Part shown: positions 16,407 through 24,406 of the stretch, piece after piece | Layout of the letters: every line of letters starts with the position of its first letter | Numbering within the stretch: position 1 is the stretch's first letter | Origin: CAZMHN01 sp964566145 | GTDB lineage: Bacteria > Patescibacteriota > Patescibacteriia > Veblenbacterales > UBA10138 | DNA length: 37,815 nucleotides | Direction: 5' to 3' | Assembly: GCA_964566145.1 (NCBI GenBank) | Contig: CAZMHN010000006.1 | Span: 1 to 37,815 of the forward strand | Position numbers and translations under genes: made by a program | Notes under the pieces: generated by a model | Told to the model about the DNA's origin: nothing | Seen by the model: the letters and a program-made list of their open reading frames with translations, nothing else | The model's database searches: none

Positions 16407-18117
16407 GTCGCGTTACGTCTATAACCTTCAACTCAAGCTCCCTGTTGCCGTTCCACTCATTCACTCCCACCTCGTACACTATATCAACTGTACTGCCTAA
16501 GGGCACGCCCGTCAGGATGTCCGGGCGGCTGAAGGCTATGAACTTCCTGGTTGCGCCGCCGCCCTCTGCCACCAGCCGCACATGCTGGGCCGCGGCGCCT
16601 ACCGGCTGTACTCCCGAAACCGTGAGCCCGCGGGAAACGAAGCGCGCCGGCGGATTGGCCTGTCCCACCGGCTCAAGTTTGTCCACGGTCTCGACCGCGC
16701 CCCAACCAGTACTCGCCAGGGGCAGTTCCGCGTCAACCTGAACCACCGGCGAAAGATCGGCCCCGGCCATCTGTTTGGAGGCGTACTTCTCCATGGCGCG
16801 CAGAAACGGCTCAAGATTCTCCTTCTCCAGGGCAAAGCCGGCCGCTTCAGCGTGCCCTCCGTAGTTCGCAAGGTACTTCCGGCAGTGGTTCAGGGCCAGC
16901 ATAAGGTCGAATCCGCCCACTCCGCTCCTGCCCGATCCCGCCACCCGGCCCTTGTTCTCGCACATGACCAGCGCAGGGCGGTTGTACTGCTTCACGAGCT
17001 TGCCGGCCACCAGCCCTACCATGCCGAGCGGCCACAAAGGCTCGAACGCATGCACTAGGTACTGTCCCGGACTCAGCTCGCCTATGTGCTGTTCGGCCAG
17101 AAGGAACATTTCATCCGTCACGCGCTGGCGCTCGCTATTCGTCAGGTTCAGCGCGCGCGCCAGTTCCCTGGCCTCGCCTTCGTCCTGCGCCATAAGGAGC
17201 GAAAAAGCGGAGTTGGCATGATCCATGCGTCCGGCCGCGTTGATGCGCGGGGCGATGTGGAACCCGATGGTGTAGGTGTCTATAGCCTCGGGCGCAAGGC
17301 CGGCCGCTTCCAGCAGGGCCTTCAAGCCCAGGCGCTTGTTCTTGCGAAGTACGGTCAGGCCGTACGAAACGAGCGTACGGTTCTCGCCCTTCAACGGCAC
17401 CATGTCCGCCACGGTGGAAACCGCCACCAGGTCCAACAGCCACTTCTCATGCATCTCCCGCTCGCGCGCCGGCAATTGGCACCCTTCGTACCTGAGCAGA
17501 CCCTGCACGAACTTGAAAGCCACTCCCCCGCCCGACAGCGATTTCCACGGATAGGTTTCCCCTTCCAGTCCGCAATGGAGCACGGCGTAGGCGGGCGGGA
17601 GTTCATCTTTGGGGCGGTGATGGTCGGTGACGATAACGTTCAGGCCCAGCTCGTTCGCCAGGCTCACCTCGGCCACGTTGGCTATTCCGCAATCGCAGGT
17701 GATGGCCAACTTACAGCCTTTCTCATTCAAGTACCTCAAAGCGCCTTCATTCAGTCCGTACCCCTCGCGCTCGCGGTGGGGCAGGTAGGGAACGACTTCG
17801 GCGCCCAGCTTCCTGAGGGTGGAGACGACTGTCGCGGCCGCACATACGCCGTCGGCATCATAATCGCCGAACACCCCAATGCTCTCCTTTTTTCCTATGG
17901 CTTCATACACCCGTTCCACCGCCTTGCGCATGTCGCGGAACAAGTAGGGATCGTGCACGTCCTGGCCCCAGTCCGGGTTCAGATATTCGTCGATCTCGCC
18001 CTGGGTCCGCAAACCGCGGTTCCACAGCAACTGCAATAAGAGCGGGTCGAGTTCGGGGAACTCGCCTTTGGTATCCTCGGTCACTGGTTCGGCAACCTGC
18101 CAGCGTTTCTTGTCCAC
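16399..18117 (-). CDS. recJ: Single-strand DNA exonuclease RecJ
   Basis: 5'-3' single-strand exonuclease in recombination and mismatch repair. The 572-residue protein shows the DHH phosphoesterase core: GDYDADG (84-90) and TDHHRP (164-169), a further DLVAVSTVADMVPL block, the DHHA1 domain with GRSGVGGFDLML and GGHAEAAG, and a C-terminal OB-type region ending in VYEVGVNEWNGNRELEL. Translation starts with GTG at 18117. That start lies six bases after a TAGAAT -10 box, which predicts a leaderless transcript. Confidence 0.94.
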   Translation of the reverse strand: MDKKRWQVAEPVTEDTKGEFPELDPLLLQLLWNRGLRTQGEIDEYLNPDWGQDVHDPYLFRDMRKAVERVYEAIGKKESIGVFGDYDADGVCAAATVVSTLRKLGAEVVPYLPHREREGYGLNEGALRYLNEKGCKLAITCDCGIANVAEVSLANELGLNVIVTDHHRPKDELPPAYAVLHCGLEGETYPWKSLSGGGVAFKFVQGLLRYEGCQLPAREREMHEKWLLDLVAVSTVADMVPLKGENRTLVSYGLTVLRKNKRLGLKALLEAAGLAPEAIDTYTIGFHIAPRINAAGRMDHANSAFSLLMAQDEGEARELARALNLTNSERQRVTDEMFLLAEQHIGELSPGQYLVHAFEPLWPLGMVGLVAGKLVKQYNRPALVMCENKGRVAGSGRSGVGGFDLMLALNHCRKYLANYGGHAEAAGFALEKENLEPFLRAMEKYASKQMAGADLSPVVQVDAELPLASTGWGAVETVDKLEPVGQANPPARFVSRGLTVSGVQPVGAAAQHVRLVAEGGGATRKFIAFSRPDILTGVPLGSTVDIVYEVGVNEWNGNRELELKVIDVTRHD

Positions 18118-18123
18118 GGACTC

Positions 18124-18153
18124 ATTCTAGCCGCAGACCGTGGCTTCTGACAA
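18124..18153 (-). promoter_or_regulatory. Promoter of recJ-rnhA (leaderless)
   Basis: Minus strand TTGTCA (18153-18148), 18 bases, TAGAAT (18129-18124), then six bases to the GTG at 18117. The promoter sits in the short gap after the korB stop and separates the repair genes from the oxidoreductase operon. Confidence 0.6.
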
Positions 18154-18155
18154 AC

Positions 18156-19043
18156 TTACGTAAGCTTATCCATCAAGGGGCCGACTTCAATGCCGTCCAA
18201 AGACTGCTCAGCCAAAGGCTCCTTCGCAAGTTGCGGCAGTTCGTCTCCGTAGGTAAGACGTTGTTCCTGGTAAAAGAGCCCGGTCGGTATTTTATCCATT
18301 CGGTTCTCGTCCACCATGAGTTGCGTAGGCCATTCCATGGCCTTGGTCCAAGCCGCCAGCTTGTCACGAACGTCGTGCCCTTCCGCTTCAAGTTCGTACG
18401 CGCGCTGGTAGAACCAGTGGAACGTATTGTGGTGGTTGAAGGTAACGCAGGGCTGCAACACGTCTATGAGCGCGAACCCCTTATGCTTCAATCCGCCCTG
18501 AATCAAAGCTGTAAGCTGTTTTACGTTGCCTGAAAAACTGCGCGCCACGTATGTACACCCGGCGTCAATGGCCAGCGGTAGCGGGTCTATGGGCACTTCG
18601 ATGGAGCCGTGGGGCGTGGATTTCGTGACCATGCCCTTTTCGCTCGTCGGACTGCCTTGGCCCTTGGTCAGGCCGTATATCTGATTGTTGTGCACGACGT
18701 ACGTAATGTCCACGTTCCTGCGTATGGAGTGAAGCAGGTGCGAGAGTCCCATGCCGTAGCCGTCGCCGTCGCCGCCTACCACCACCACCTTCAAAGCCTG
18801 GTTCGCCAGCTTGATGCCCGTGGCCACAGGCAGGGCGCGGCCGTGCAAACCGTGGAACCCGTACACATTCAGGAACGAAGCCATGTTCCCGCTGCAGCCT
18901 ATGCCGAACACCACCGCCACCTGGTGCGGCGCCAGGCCTTCGGCCACGAACGCGTTCTTTAGCGCGGTCCAAATGCCGAAGTCTCCGCACCCAGGGCACC
19001 AGGTGGGAGATTGGCTGGTTTCGAAATCCTTAGCGGTTGGCAT
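18156..19043 (-). CDS. korB: 2-oxoacid:ferredoxin oxidoreductase, beta subunit
   Basis: Thiamine-diphosphate and [4Fe-4S] subunit that decarboxylates a 2-oxoacid and passes electrons to ferredoxin while forming acyl-CoA. In the 295-residue protein the cluster cysteines are C16 and C19 (WCPGCGDFG) and C50 (GIGCSGN), with a fourth in LQPCVTFNHHNTF. The ThDP/Mg site is GDGDGYGMG followed by a YVVHNNQIYGLTKGQ block. The start overlaps the end of korA by 14 bases. Whether the substrate is pyruvate or 2-oxoglutarate cannot be read from sequence. The PduL/acetate kinase operon nearby favours an acetyl-CoA-producing role. Confidence 0.92.
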   Translation of the reverse strand: MPTAKDFETSQSPTWCPGCGDFGIWTALKNAFVAEGLAPHQVAVVFGIGCSGNMASFLNVYGFHGLHGRALPVATGIKLANQALKVVVVGGDGDGYGMGLSHLLHSIRRNVDITYVVHNNQIYGLTKGQGSPTSEKGMVTKSTPHGSIEVPIDPLPLAIDAGCTYVARSFSGNVKQLTALIQGGLKHKGFALIDVLQPCVTFNHHNTFHWFYQRAYELEAEGHDVRDKLAAWTKAMEWPTQLMVDENRMDKIPTGLFYQEQRLTYGDELPQLAKEPLAEQSLDGIEVGPLMDKLT

Positions 19044-20775
19044 ACGCGAGTATCTCTTCGATATGGATCGGACGGCCGTCGTACTTCAGCAGACGCTCGG
19101 AAATGTCTATGCCGGTCTTCTCCCGGATAAGTCCGCCGAGCTGGCCGCTCAAGTTGTTCTCCACCAGCACCCTGCGCTTGGCCTGCCGCAAAATGGCATC
19201 CACCTCTTTCACTGGGAACGGCTCAAGCAACCGCACCTGCATGAAATTCACGGACTTGCCTGCGCGTTCCAGCTCTTTCATGGCTTCCAAAATCGGCCCC
19301 TTGGTGCTTCCCCACCCGACAAGCGTTACGTCTGCATCTTTAGGTCCGTACAGCTTGACCGGCTCGGGTACCGCGGCGCGCATGCCGGCCACTTTCCCGA
19401 ATCTGCGTTCCTGCATGCGGTTCCTCACGTCAGCATCCTCGTTGGCCAGTCCCGTGTCGTCATGCTCGTCCGAATTCGCCGTATACACGCCGCCAGGCTG
19501 GCCTGGACGCGTGCGCGGACTCACCCCGTCCGGCGAATCAGCGTAGCGCGCGAACCTGGCATCAGCCGGCAAGGCAGACGTGTCCGCCCACTTGCCGCGG
19601 TCTATGCTGAATCCGTCAGCTTTGAACAGCGGCATGGTCTGCCTGGCTTCGCCCAGATACTTGTCGGTCAGGATAATGGCCGGAACCTGGAATTGCTCGG
19701 CTAGGTTATGGGCTGCAAAGCCGAGCTCAAAGCATTCCCCTGGGTCGCCCGGCGCCAGCACGAAGCGCGGGAACTCGCCCTGGGCCGCATGGAGTGCGAA
19801 CCTCAGGTCGCCCTGGTCGCTCCAGGTTGGGAGTCCGGTGGCCGGCCCGGGCCTTTGCGCCAGCACGATAACGACCGGACACTCGGTAATGGCGGCCAAA
19901 CCCAGCGCTTCCACCATGAGCGAAAACCCTCCGCCGGAAGTGGCGGTCATGCTCCGCACGCCGGCGAACGAAGCCCCCACTATCATGTTCATGGCCGCAA
20001 TCTCATCCTCGGTATGCTTCACCACCAGGCCGTACTGTCTGTCCAGCGGCGCCAGAAAGTGCAGAATGGACGAGGCAGGCGTCATTGGATAGGCCGCAAA
20101 TAATTTCATGCCGGCCTTCAAAGCCCCCATGGCAACGGCTTCATTGCCGTTCACCAGCATGCGCTTTTCCCCTGCCTCGCGCACCTCAAGCCGATACCCA
20201 AAATCCTTTTGATAGTGCTCAGCCGCATATACATACCCTGCTTTGGCCGCGGCCTGGTTCAGCTCGATGACCTTCTGGCCCTTTTTCCCGAATGCTCTAG
20301 CAATAAGCTCCAGCAGAAGTTCGAACGGAAACCCGGTAAGTCCGAAACTGGCGCCCACTGCCACCATATTGCGCATCACTTTTTCCCCGCCAGCCTGCTT
20401 GGACAGGGTTTCAAGCGGGACCGGAAAGCAACCTGCGTCCTGGCGGGTACAGGCATATGATTTCAAATCCTTGTCGTCGCTGTCGTACACCAGTGCGCCG
20501 CCCGGAACAAGTTCACCCACATGCTTATCTATGGTTTCCTTATTCAAGGCCACCAGCAGGTCAACCTTCGTGCTGTGCGACTGGACGTTGTCTTCCCGTG
20601 CCCACACCTGGTACGTATTGTGCCCGCCGCGTATCAAGGACGGATACTCCAGGTACGCAAAAGTCTCCAGTCCGCCATGCGCGCAGGCATACGCAAAAAC
20701 CTCACCGGCCGAGGCAATGCCATAGCCAGCCTCCCCGCCTATTTTCCAGTTCAAATTATTGACCTTCGGTTCCAC
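19030..20775 (-). CDS. korA: 2-oxoacid:ferredoxin oxidoreductase, fused gamma-alpha subunit
   Basis: A 581-residue fusion. Residues about 8-190 are the gamma (CoA-related) domain with GGEAGYGIASAGEVFA and YPSLIRGGHNTYQV. Residues about 210-420 are the alpha pyrimidine-binding domain with AAYPMTPASS, HTEDEIAAMN and TSGGGFSLM. The C-terminal transketolase-type domain (about 470-580) has VTLVGWGSTKGPILEA and ends with LVENNLSGQLGGLIRE. The GTG start at 20775 has an AGGGA upstream and overlaps the DUF5654 gene by 20 bases. No ferredoxin-domain (delta) subunit is encoded here, so a separate ferredoxin must accept the electrons. Confidence 0.92.
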   Translation of the reverse strand: MEPKVNNLNWKIGGEAGYGIASAGEVFAYACAHGGLETFAYLEYPSLIRGGHNTYQVWAREDNVQSHSTKVDLLVALNKETIDKHVGELVPGGALVYDSDDKDLKSYACTRQDAGCFPVPLETLSKQAGGEKVMRNMVAVGASFGLTGFPFELLLELIARAFGKKGQKVIELNQAAAKAGYVYAAEHYQKDFGYRLEVREAGEKRMLVNGNEAVAMGALKAGMKLFAAYPMTPASSILHFLAPLDRQYGLVVKHTEDEIAAMNMIVGASFAGVRSMTATSGGGFSLMVEALGLAAITECPVVIVLAQRPGPATGLPTWSDQGDLRFALHAAQGEFPRFVLAPGDPGECFELGFAAHNLAEQFQVPAIILTDKYLGEARQTMPLFKADGFSIDRGKWADTSALPADARFARYADSPDGVSPRTRPGQPGGVYTANSDEHDDTGLANEDADVRNRMQERRFGKVAGMRAAVPEPVKLYGPKDADVTLVGWGSTKGPILEAMKELERAGKSVNFMQVRLLEPFPVKEVDAILRQAKRRVLVENNLSGQLGGLIREKTGIDISERLLKYDGRPIHIEEILAYANR

Positions 20776-21019
20776 TGTCGCTTCCCTGCTTTAGTTTGTT
20801 TATTATGCTACCAAGCTTCAATGTGATGAACACGACAATGCCGGTCACCACCAGAGCGTAAGCGAACTTGGCCCAAATCTCCGATTGTTCCGGGAAAAGC
20901 ATCTTGAACAGCGCCTGAATGGCGTCGTTCCATGCCAGAGCCGCCACCAATCCGAACGCCGCCGTGGCCAGCTGAGAAATCTTCTCAAGTATCTCGAGTT
21001 TCAATGAGGTCTGGCTCAT
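20756..21019 (-). CDS. DUF5654 family small membrane protein
   Basis: An 87-residue protein with an amphipathic N-terminus (1-15), a first hydrophobic segment (about 16-40) containing the recognisable AAFGLVAALAWNDAIQALF, and a second membrane helix (about 50-72), ending in a polar tail. Family members are scattered in archaea and Patescibacteria and have no known role. Its overlap with korA suggests joint expression with the oxidoreductase, but I see no mechanistic link. A TATACT lies 44 bases upstream of its ATG and a 14-base palindrome lies in between. Confidence 0.7.
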   Translation of the reverse strand: MSQTSLKLEILEKISQLATAAFGLVAALAWNDAIQALFKMLFPEQSEIWAKFAYALVVTGIVVFITLKLGSIINKLKQGSDSGTEGQ

Positions 21020-21039
21020 AGTCGCTATGCGTTACGAAG

Positions 21040-21069
21040 TAAGGCCTTACTACCCTGGCTTCCAGTATA
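21040..21069 (-). promoter_or_regulatory. -10 box and palindrome ahead of the DUF5654-korAB operon
   Basis: TATACT on the minus strand (21069-21064). From the predicted start near 21057, transcription enters the perfect 14-base palindrome AGTAAGGCCTTACT (21040-21053). The palindrome could be an operator or a short 5' hairpin. The -35 region (CAACGG) is poor. Confidence 0.4.
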
Positions 21070-21071
21070 CA

Positions 21072-21749
21072 CTACAACGTCCCGCGCCGTTGAATCGCCT
21101 TGAATCGAGCCCGCATCGCCCGGTTCTTTTGCCAATGCCACGGATCGTTGGTTTGCGCCAGCATCACTTCGTACGTGTCCGGGTGCATCAGATTGTGTTT
21201 CAGCATGTAGTTCATCACCTCCAACTTTGTCACAAGGCTGCGCACCGCCACGTGGCGCTTGTTTAGGCCTGTTTTGAATCGGGCCGGATAACTTGCGTCC
21301 CAAATAGCCAGCACCGCCGTAACTTTGAGTTCACCCTGCAACCGTTTGATGAAATCCATCTTTTGAACGCCTAAAGTCATGGCGTCATCCACCAATGCCG
21401 CCGTACTGCCGCGGCGGTACGAGCCGGCGACTACCGTACTGCCGACCTTGCTCCACCCCCGCTTAGCGGTTTTCCTTAGGTACACCATGGGTATGCCGGA
21501 ATGCAGCGAAGCCACTGCCGCCAACGGGATTCCGGCCGTTTCCATGCCGGCCAGAACCTTCACCTTTAGTGCTTTGGCCTCGCGGGCGACCATCTGGCTG
21601 AGTAATTTAAGAATCTTCGGATGTGAATAAAGGACGCGCAAATTCGGCCCTATAGGCACCACGGTTCCGCTTGAAGCGTATATGGGCCCGATGCGCATGG
21701 CACCTGGCGTGGTGGCCAAGAAACGGATAAGCTGTTTCTTACTCACCAT
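21072..21749 (-). CDS. OPRT-fold phosphoribosyltransferase paralogue, subtype B (B3)
   Basis: A 225-residue type I phosphoribosyltransferase of the orotate PRTase kind: N-terminal hood GPIYASSGTVVPIGPNLR (21-38), core AGMETAGIPLAA (68-79), flexible-loop lysine in VYLRKTAKRG, and PRPP motif AALVDDAMTLGVQK with D121-D122. The usual TTGG(S/T) after the aspartates is changed to MTLGVQ, the most divergent of the five paralogues. The C-terminus carries the subtype-B tail NDPWHWQKNRAM. I place the start at 21749 because OPRT similarity begins about there; it overlaps the previous gene by 11 bases. Substrate unknown; last gene of the operon. Confidence 0.8.
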   Translation of the reverse strand: MVSKKQLIRFLATTPGAMRIGPIYASSGTVVPIGPNLRVLYSHPKILKLLSQMVAREAKALKVKVLAGMETAGIPLAAVASLHSGIPMVYLRKTAKRGWSKVGSTVVAGSYRRGSTAALVDDAMTLGVQKMDFIKRLQGELKVTAVLAIWDASYPARFKTGLNKRHVAVRSLVTKLEVMNYMLKHNLMHPDTYEVMLAQTNDPWHWQKNRAMRARFKAIQRRGTL

Positions 21750-22434
21750 ACAATTTCCTTTGCTTGCGCAAATAAGGCAACAGCTCCTTGGCACGCTTGG
21801 CCTTTATCCAGCCGAACGGATCAGCCATGTACATGTTGTTCAGCTCCATAAGCTCCGGCGTCAACACGCCCCTGGCGGTAAAAGCGCGGCTTAGCTCTAT
21901 CTTATTCGTCAGCATGTGTAGCGACGAACCGCGAGCCTTAAGCCAGCGGTTTGTATCGCGGCGCTGGCGGAAACTTGGGTTGGTGCCGTAGATTATCAGC
22001 ACTTTGGTTATTTGCAAACCGTCACGAGACGCTCCGGCTATCATTTTACGTTTGGTGTCGCCCCGCAAAATGGTGTCGTCTATCAGCACGGCTTTTGCGC
22101 CCTTTCTGAACCGACCCTCGACCACTCGCCGGCCAAGCGCCTTTTTCCGCTCCTTACGAATGTACACAAACGGCTTATGCAGCCTGTCAGCCGCCAGGGC
22201 GGCCCAGAACATGCCTGAAGATTCGGCGCCGGCTATAACATCAGTTTTGAACTTGCGAACGTGTCGCACCAGTTCGCCCACAATGACCTGGCGAAGTTTG
22301 GGTACGGAAGCGGCCTGCCGCGTGTCAAAGTAGTACGGCACGGGATAGCCCTGGCTGTGTTTTACCACGCCCCACGCGATTATTTGCGGGTAGCGCGCCA
22401 CCCGCGCGGCAAACCTAGCCGAAGTTGATGTCAT
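21739..22434 (-). CDS. OPRT-fold phosphoribosyltransferase paralogue, subtype B (B2)
   Basis: A 231-residue protein with the OPRT plan: hood SQGYPVPYYFDTR (27-39), core AGAESSGMFWAALAA (68-82), flexible loop YIRKERKKALG (91-101), VVEG, and PRPP motif AVLIDDTILRGDTK with D119-D120. The phosphate loop reads ILRGDT in place of TTGG(S/T). The tail DPFGWIKAKRAKEL matches the other subtype-B copies. The start at 22434 is chosen because the upstream part of the longer frame is the reading-frame shadow of the LOG gene, which it overlaps by 20 bases. The translated N-terminus WGVVKHSQ replaces the LxSG of canonical OPRT. Confidence 0.8.
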   Translation of the reverse strand: MTSTSARFAARVARYPQIIAWGVVKHSQGYPVPYYFDTRQAASVPKLRQVIVGELVRHVRKFKTDVIAGAESSGMFWAALAADRLHKPFVYIRKERKKALGRRVVEGRFRKGAKAVLIDDTILRGDTKRKMIAGASRDGLQITKVLIIYGTNPSFRQRRDTNRWLKARGSSLHMLTNKIELSRAFTARGVLTPELMELNNMYMADPFGWIKAKRAKELLPYLRKQRKLYGE

Positions 22435-23029
22435 GGCTTTCAGAAAAAAAGCGAATACCCTGCCATACGTTCTCCTGAAGGGCGCCTTTGGCGTGTAAAA
22501 GCTCAGCCACGTCCCGCCAGTAATCATGCACCCATAAGACAGCCGCGCCAAGACCCTGCTTTTGTAATGATTTGAGCCAGCCGATTGAGGTGACCAATTC
22601 GTCAAAGGTGCCGACCTGCCCGGGGAAAACCACTACCACCGGCGCGGCGCAAATGATCATTTTTCTGGTGTGATATGAAGCCACTACAGCCTTGGGTCCG
22701 TAGGCGTGCAGTTCGTGATAAGGACAGGCTACGCCGAAACAGTTCTCCGGCGCCGCCTGGCTGCTGGCCAGCATGAGCCCGCCGTTCTCCCCGCCGTTCA
22801 CTACAATGCCTCCGCGCTCGGCCACGGAACGCGCCAGCTCAACGGCTTCATTCCAAACAGGATCTTCCGGCAAAACGTTCCCGCCTCCGCACAATGCCAC
22901 CACCAGCCCGCCGCATTCTACCGCGACCTCGCCCTCCCCTGCCTGCCTCACGGCCACGCTCCCCTGCGCGGTCGCAAGACTTAAGGCGGCAACCACCTTT
23001 CCAGGCACAATCACGGTACGCGTGTTCAT
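22415..23029 (-). CDS. LOG-family nucleoside-monophosphate phosphoribohydrolase (LOG1)
   Basis: LOG (Lonely Guy) enzymes split nucleoside 5'-monophosphates into free base and ribose 5-phosphate. This 204-residue protein keeps the catalytic pair R122-K123 (YHTRKMI) and the PGxxGTxxE motif as PGQVGTFDE (136-144), where the third residue is Gln instead of the usual Gly. The Rossmann start is VVALCGGG (43-50), and NGGENGGLM (78-86) replaces the usual YGGGxxGLM. It has about 40 extra N-terminal residues, predicted beta-rich. Translation is coupled on both sides: ATGA overlap (4 bases) with A2 and 20 bases with B2. This is a hydrolase inside a row of transferases acting on the same bond. Confidence 0.75.
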   Translation of the reverse strand: MNTRTVIVPGKVVAALSLATAQGSVAVRQAGEGEVAVECGGLVVALCGGGNVLPEDPVWNEAVELARSVAERGGIVVNGGENGGLMLASSQAAPENCFGVACPYHELHAYGPKAVVASYHTRKMIICAAPVVVVFPGQVGTFDELVTSIGWLKSLQKQGLGAAVLWVHDYWRDVAELLHAKGALQENVWQGIRFFSESHDINFG

Positions 23030-23715
23030 ACGAACCTGCCTCCTTGTGCGTCCCTTACGCGCTCGAACCAGGCCCACTTTTTCTTAGCCGCCTCGCCGTC
23101 GCCTTGCCAGCTGGCTAAATCCGCCACTGCGTCCAGGGCCACTTTTGCCATCTCATCCGACAAATAACCGTACTCATGCAAAGCTTCGTACGCATTCGCC
23201 CAGGTACACAGCGAATGTATCTTGATGCCCTTATTTCCTACCAGGCTCCTGCCCTCTTCATAGCTGGGCTGATACGCGTCAAGAATCACGACTATGTCCG
23301 TCACCCGTGCGCCCATGGCTTCAATGTTGGCAATGAATTTCATTTTGCCGCCGCCCATCACGTAAGAATCATCCACCAGAACAACGCTTTCGCCTGGACG
23401 CAGAATGCCCTCCACTCCGTAGCGCGGAGGCTCGCGTTTTTCTTTCCTGGCATAGCACATCGGGATGCCTGCTTCCATGGAAATGGCGGCGGCCAGCACA
23501 ATGCCCGCGGTCTCTCCGCCCACCACCTTCGCGCCTCCGATCGATTTCACAATAGCGCCCATCTCTTGCCCGAAAATGTGCAGGCTTTCCGGATAGCTGA
23601 ACATCCGCTTGTTCACGAAATGGATAGGTAGCTTCTGGCCGGTCGAAGGTGCTATTACCGGCCCCATGATAAGGGCTTCCGGCCTGGCTACGGCTCTTTT
23701 TACGATATCCTTCAT
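23026..23715 (-). CDS. OPRT-fold phosphoribosyltransferase paralogue, subtype A (A2)
   Basis: A 229-residue paralogue of the gene at 24390. Landmarks: RPEALIMGPVIAPSTG (11-26) corresponding to the OPRT hood, GGETAGIVLAAAIS (66-79), flexible loop ARKEKREPPRYGVEG (89-103), and PRPP motif VVLVDDSYVMGGGK with D115-D116. The phosphate loop is VMGGGK, where canonical OPRT has TTGG(S/T). The tail has the subtype-A signature ALHEYGYLSDEMAKVALD and WQGDGEAAKKKW. Follows B1 by 7 bases and overlaps LOG1 by 4. The two subtype-A proteins are near-identical in several blocks (for example KFIANIEAMGA), so they arose by duplication. Confidence 0.82.
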   Translation of the reverse strand: MKDIVKRAVARPEALIMGPVIAPSTGQKLPIHFVNKRMFSYPESLHIFGQEMGAIVKSIGGAKVVGGETAGIVLAAAISMEAGIPMCYARKEKREPPRYGVEGILRPGESVVLVDDSYVMGGGKMKFIANIEAMGARVTDIVVILDAYQPSYEEGRSLVGNKGIKIHSLCTWANAYEALHEYGYLSDEMAKVALDAVADLASWQGDGEAAKKKWAWFERVRDAQGGRFV

Positions 23716-23722
23716 AAATCCG

Positions 23723-24406
23723 CTATCTCACGCGCCAGGTACCGGACTCGCGCTTCTTAGATTCGTAAACTTTCCACAAACGCTTATTCTTGTGCCAGCC
23801 GTACGGGTCTTTACAAAAGGCCAGACTCAGCTTCGCCAGCCAGCCGTCAATATGGCCTCGCGCTTCAAAGTGCCTGACTATTTCGTCCAAATCGACAAGC
23901 GAGTACAGCTTGATGCGGTTGCGTTTCGACCAAGCGCGGCCAAGCTTGCGGCATGTCTGTTCCACCACCACTGCGGCCGGTACGTATAATCCCATGCGTC
24001 TCAGCTTCGATACGAAATCCTTCATGGTAGCGCCGCTCAAAAAAGCATCATCGACCAGCACAACCTTTTGCCCTTTCCTAAAATCACCTTGCACGAACTC
24101 ACCTTTGCCCACGCTGCGGCCGCGCGCCTGCTTCCGCACCAAGATAAAAGGCTTCCCAAGCTCATACGCCACCAAGGCTCCCCAAATCGCACCGCCCGTC
24201 AATCCGCCGGCCACGGCGTCCGGAGCCAGCTTTCTAACTGCGGCAGTCAACTGTTTTACCACTATGGCTGTGGCTTTGGCGTTGCCTTGTATCGGTCTCA
24301 GCTGTATAGCCAGCGGTACGTACGAACCGTCGCCGCGGTCAACCGGTCCCTGGTAGTGCTTTCGCACCAAACTGAAAGCCCGCAACAGTTCAATCTTGTT
24401 GGTCAT
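23723..24406 (-). CDS. OPRT-fold phosphoribosyltransferase paralogue, subtype B (B1)
   Basis: A 227-residue PRTase with the least altered PRPP loop of the set: VVLVDDAFLSGATM with D119-D120, where SGAT stands for TGG(S/T). Other landmarks: GDGSYVPLAIQLRPI (25-39), AGGLTGGAIWGALVA (66-80), and a long flexible loop RKQARGRSVGKGEFVQG (91-107). The C-terminal tail is KDPYGWHKNKRLWKVYE. It overlaps A1 by 17 bases. It is the best candidate for a catalytically competent PRTase in the cluster. Orotate as substrate is doubtful because the residues around the base pocket differ; no other de novo pyrimidine gene is in the window. Confidence 0.8.
   Translation of the reverse strand: MTNKIELLRAFSLVRKHYQGPVDRGDGSYVPLAIQLRPIQGNAKATAIVVKQLTAAVRKLAPDAVAGGLTGGAIWGALVAYELGKPFILVRKQARGRSVGKGEFVQGDFRKGQKVVLVDDAFLSGATMKDFVSKLRRMGLYVPAAVVVEQTCRKLGRAWSKRNRIKLYSLVDLDEIVRHFEARGHIDGWLAKLSLAFCKDPYGWHKNKRLWKVYESKKRESGTWRVR

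Noticed and set aside
17086..18039. 317-codon open frame on the plus strand
   Set aside because: Shadow of recJ on the opposite strand.
21025..21303. 92-codon minus-strand frame
   Set aside because: Out-of-frame shadow of the PRTase gene B3; composition is not protein-like.
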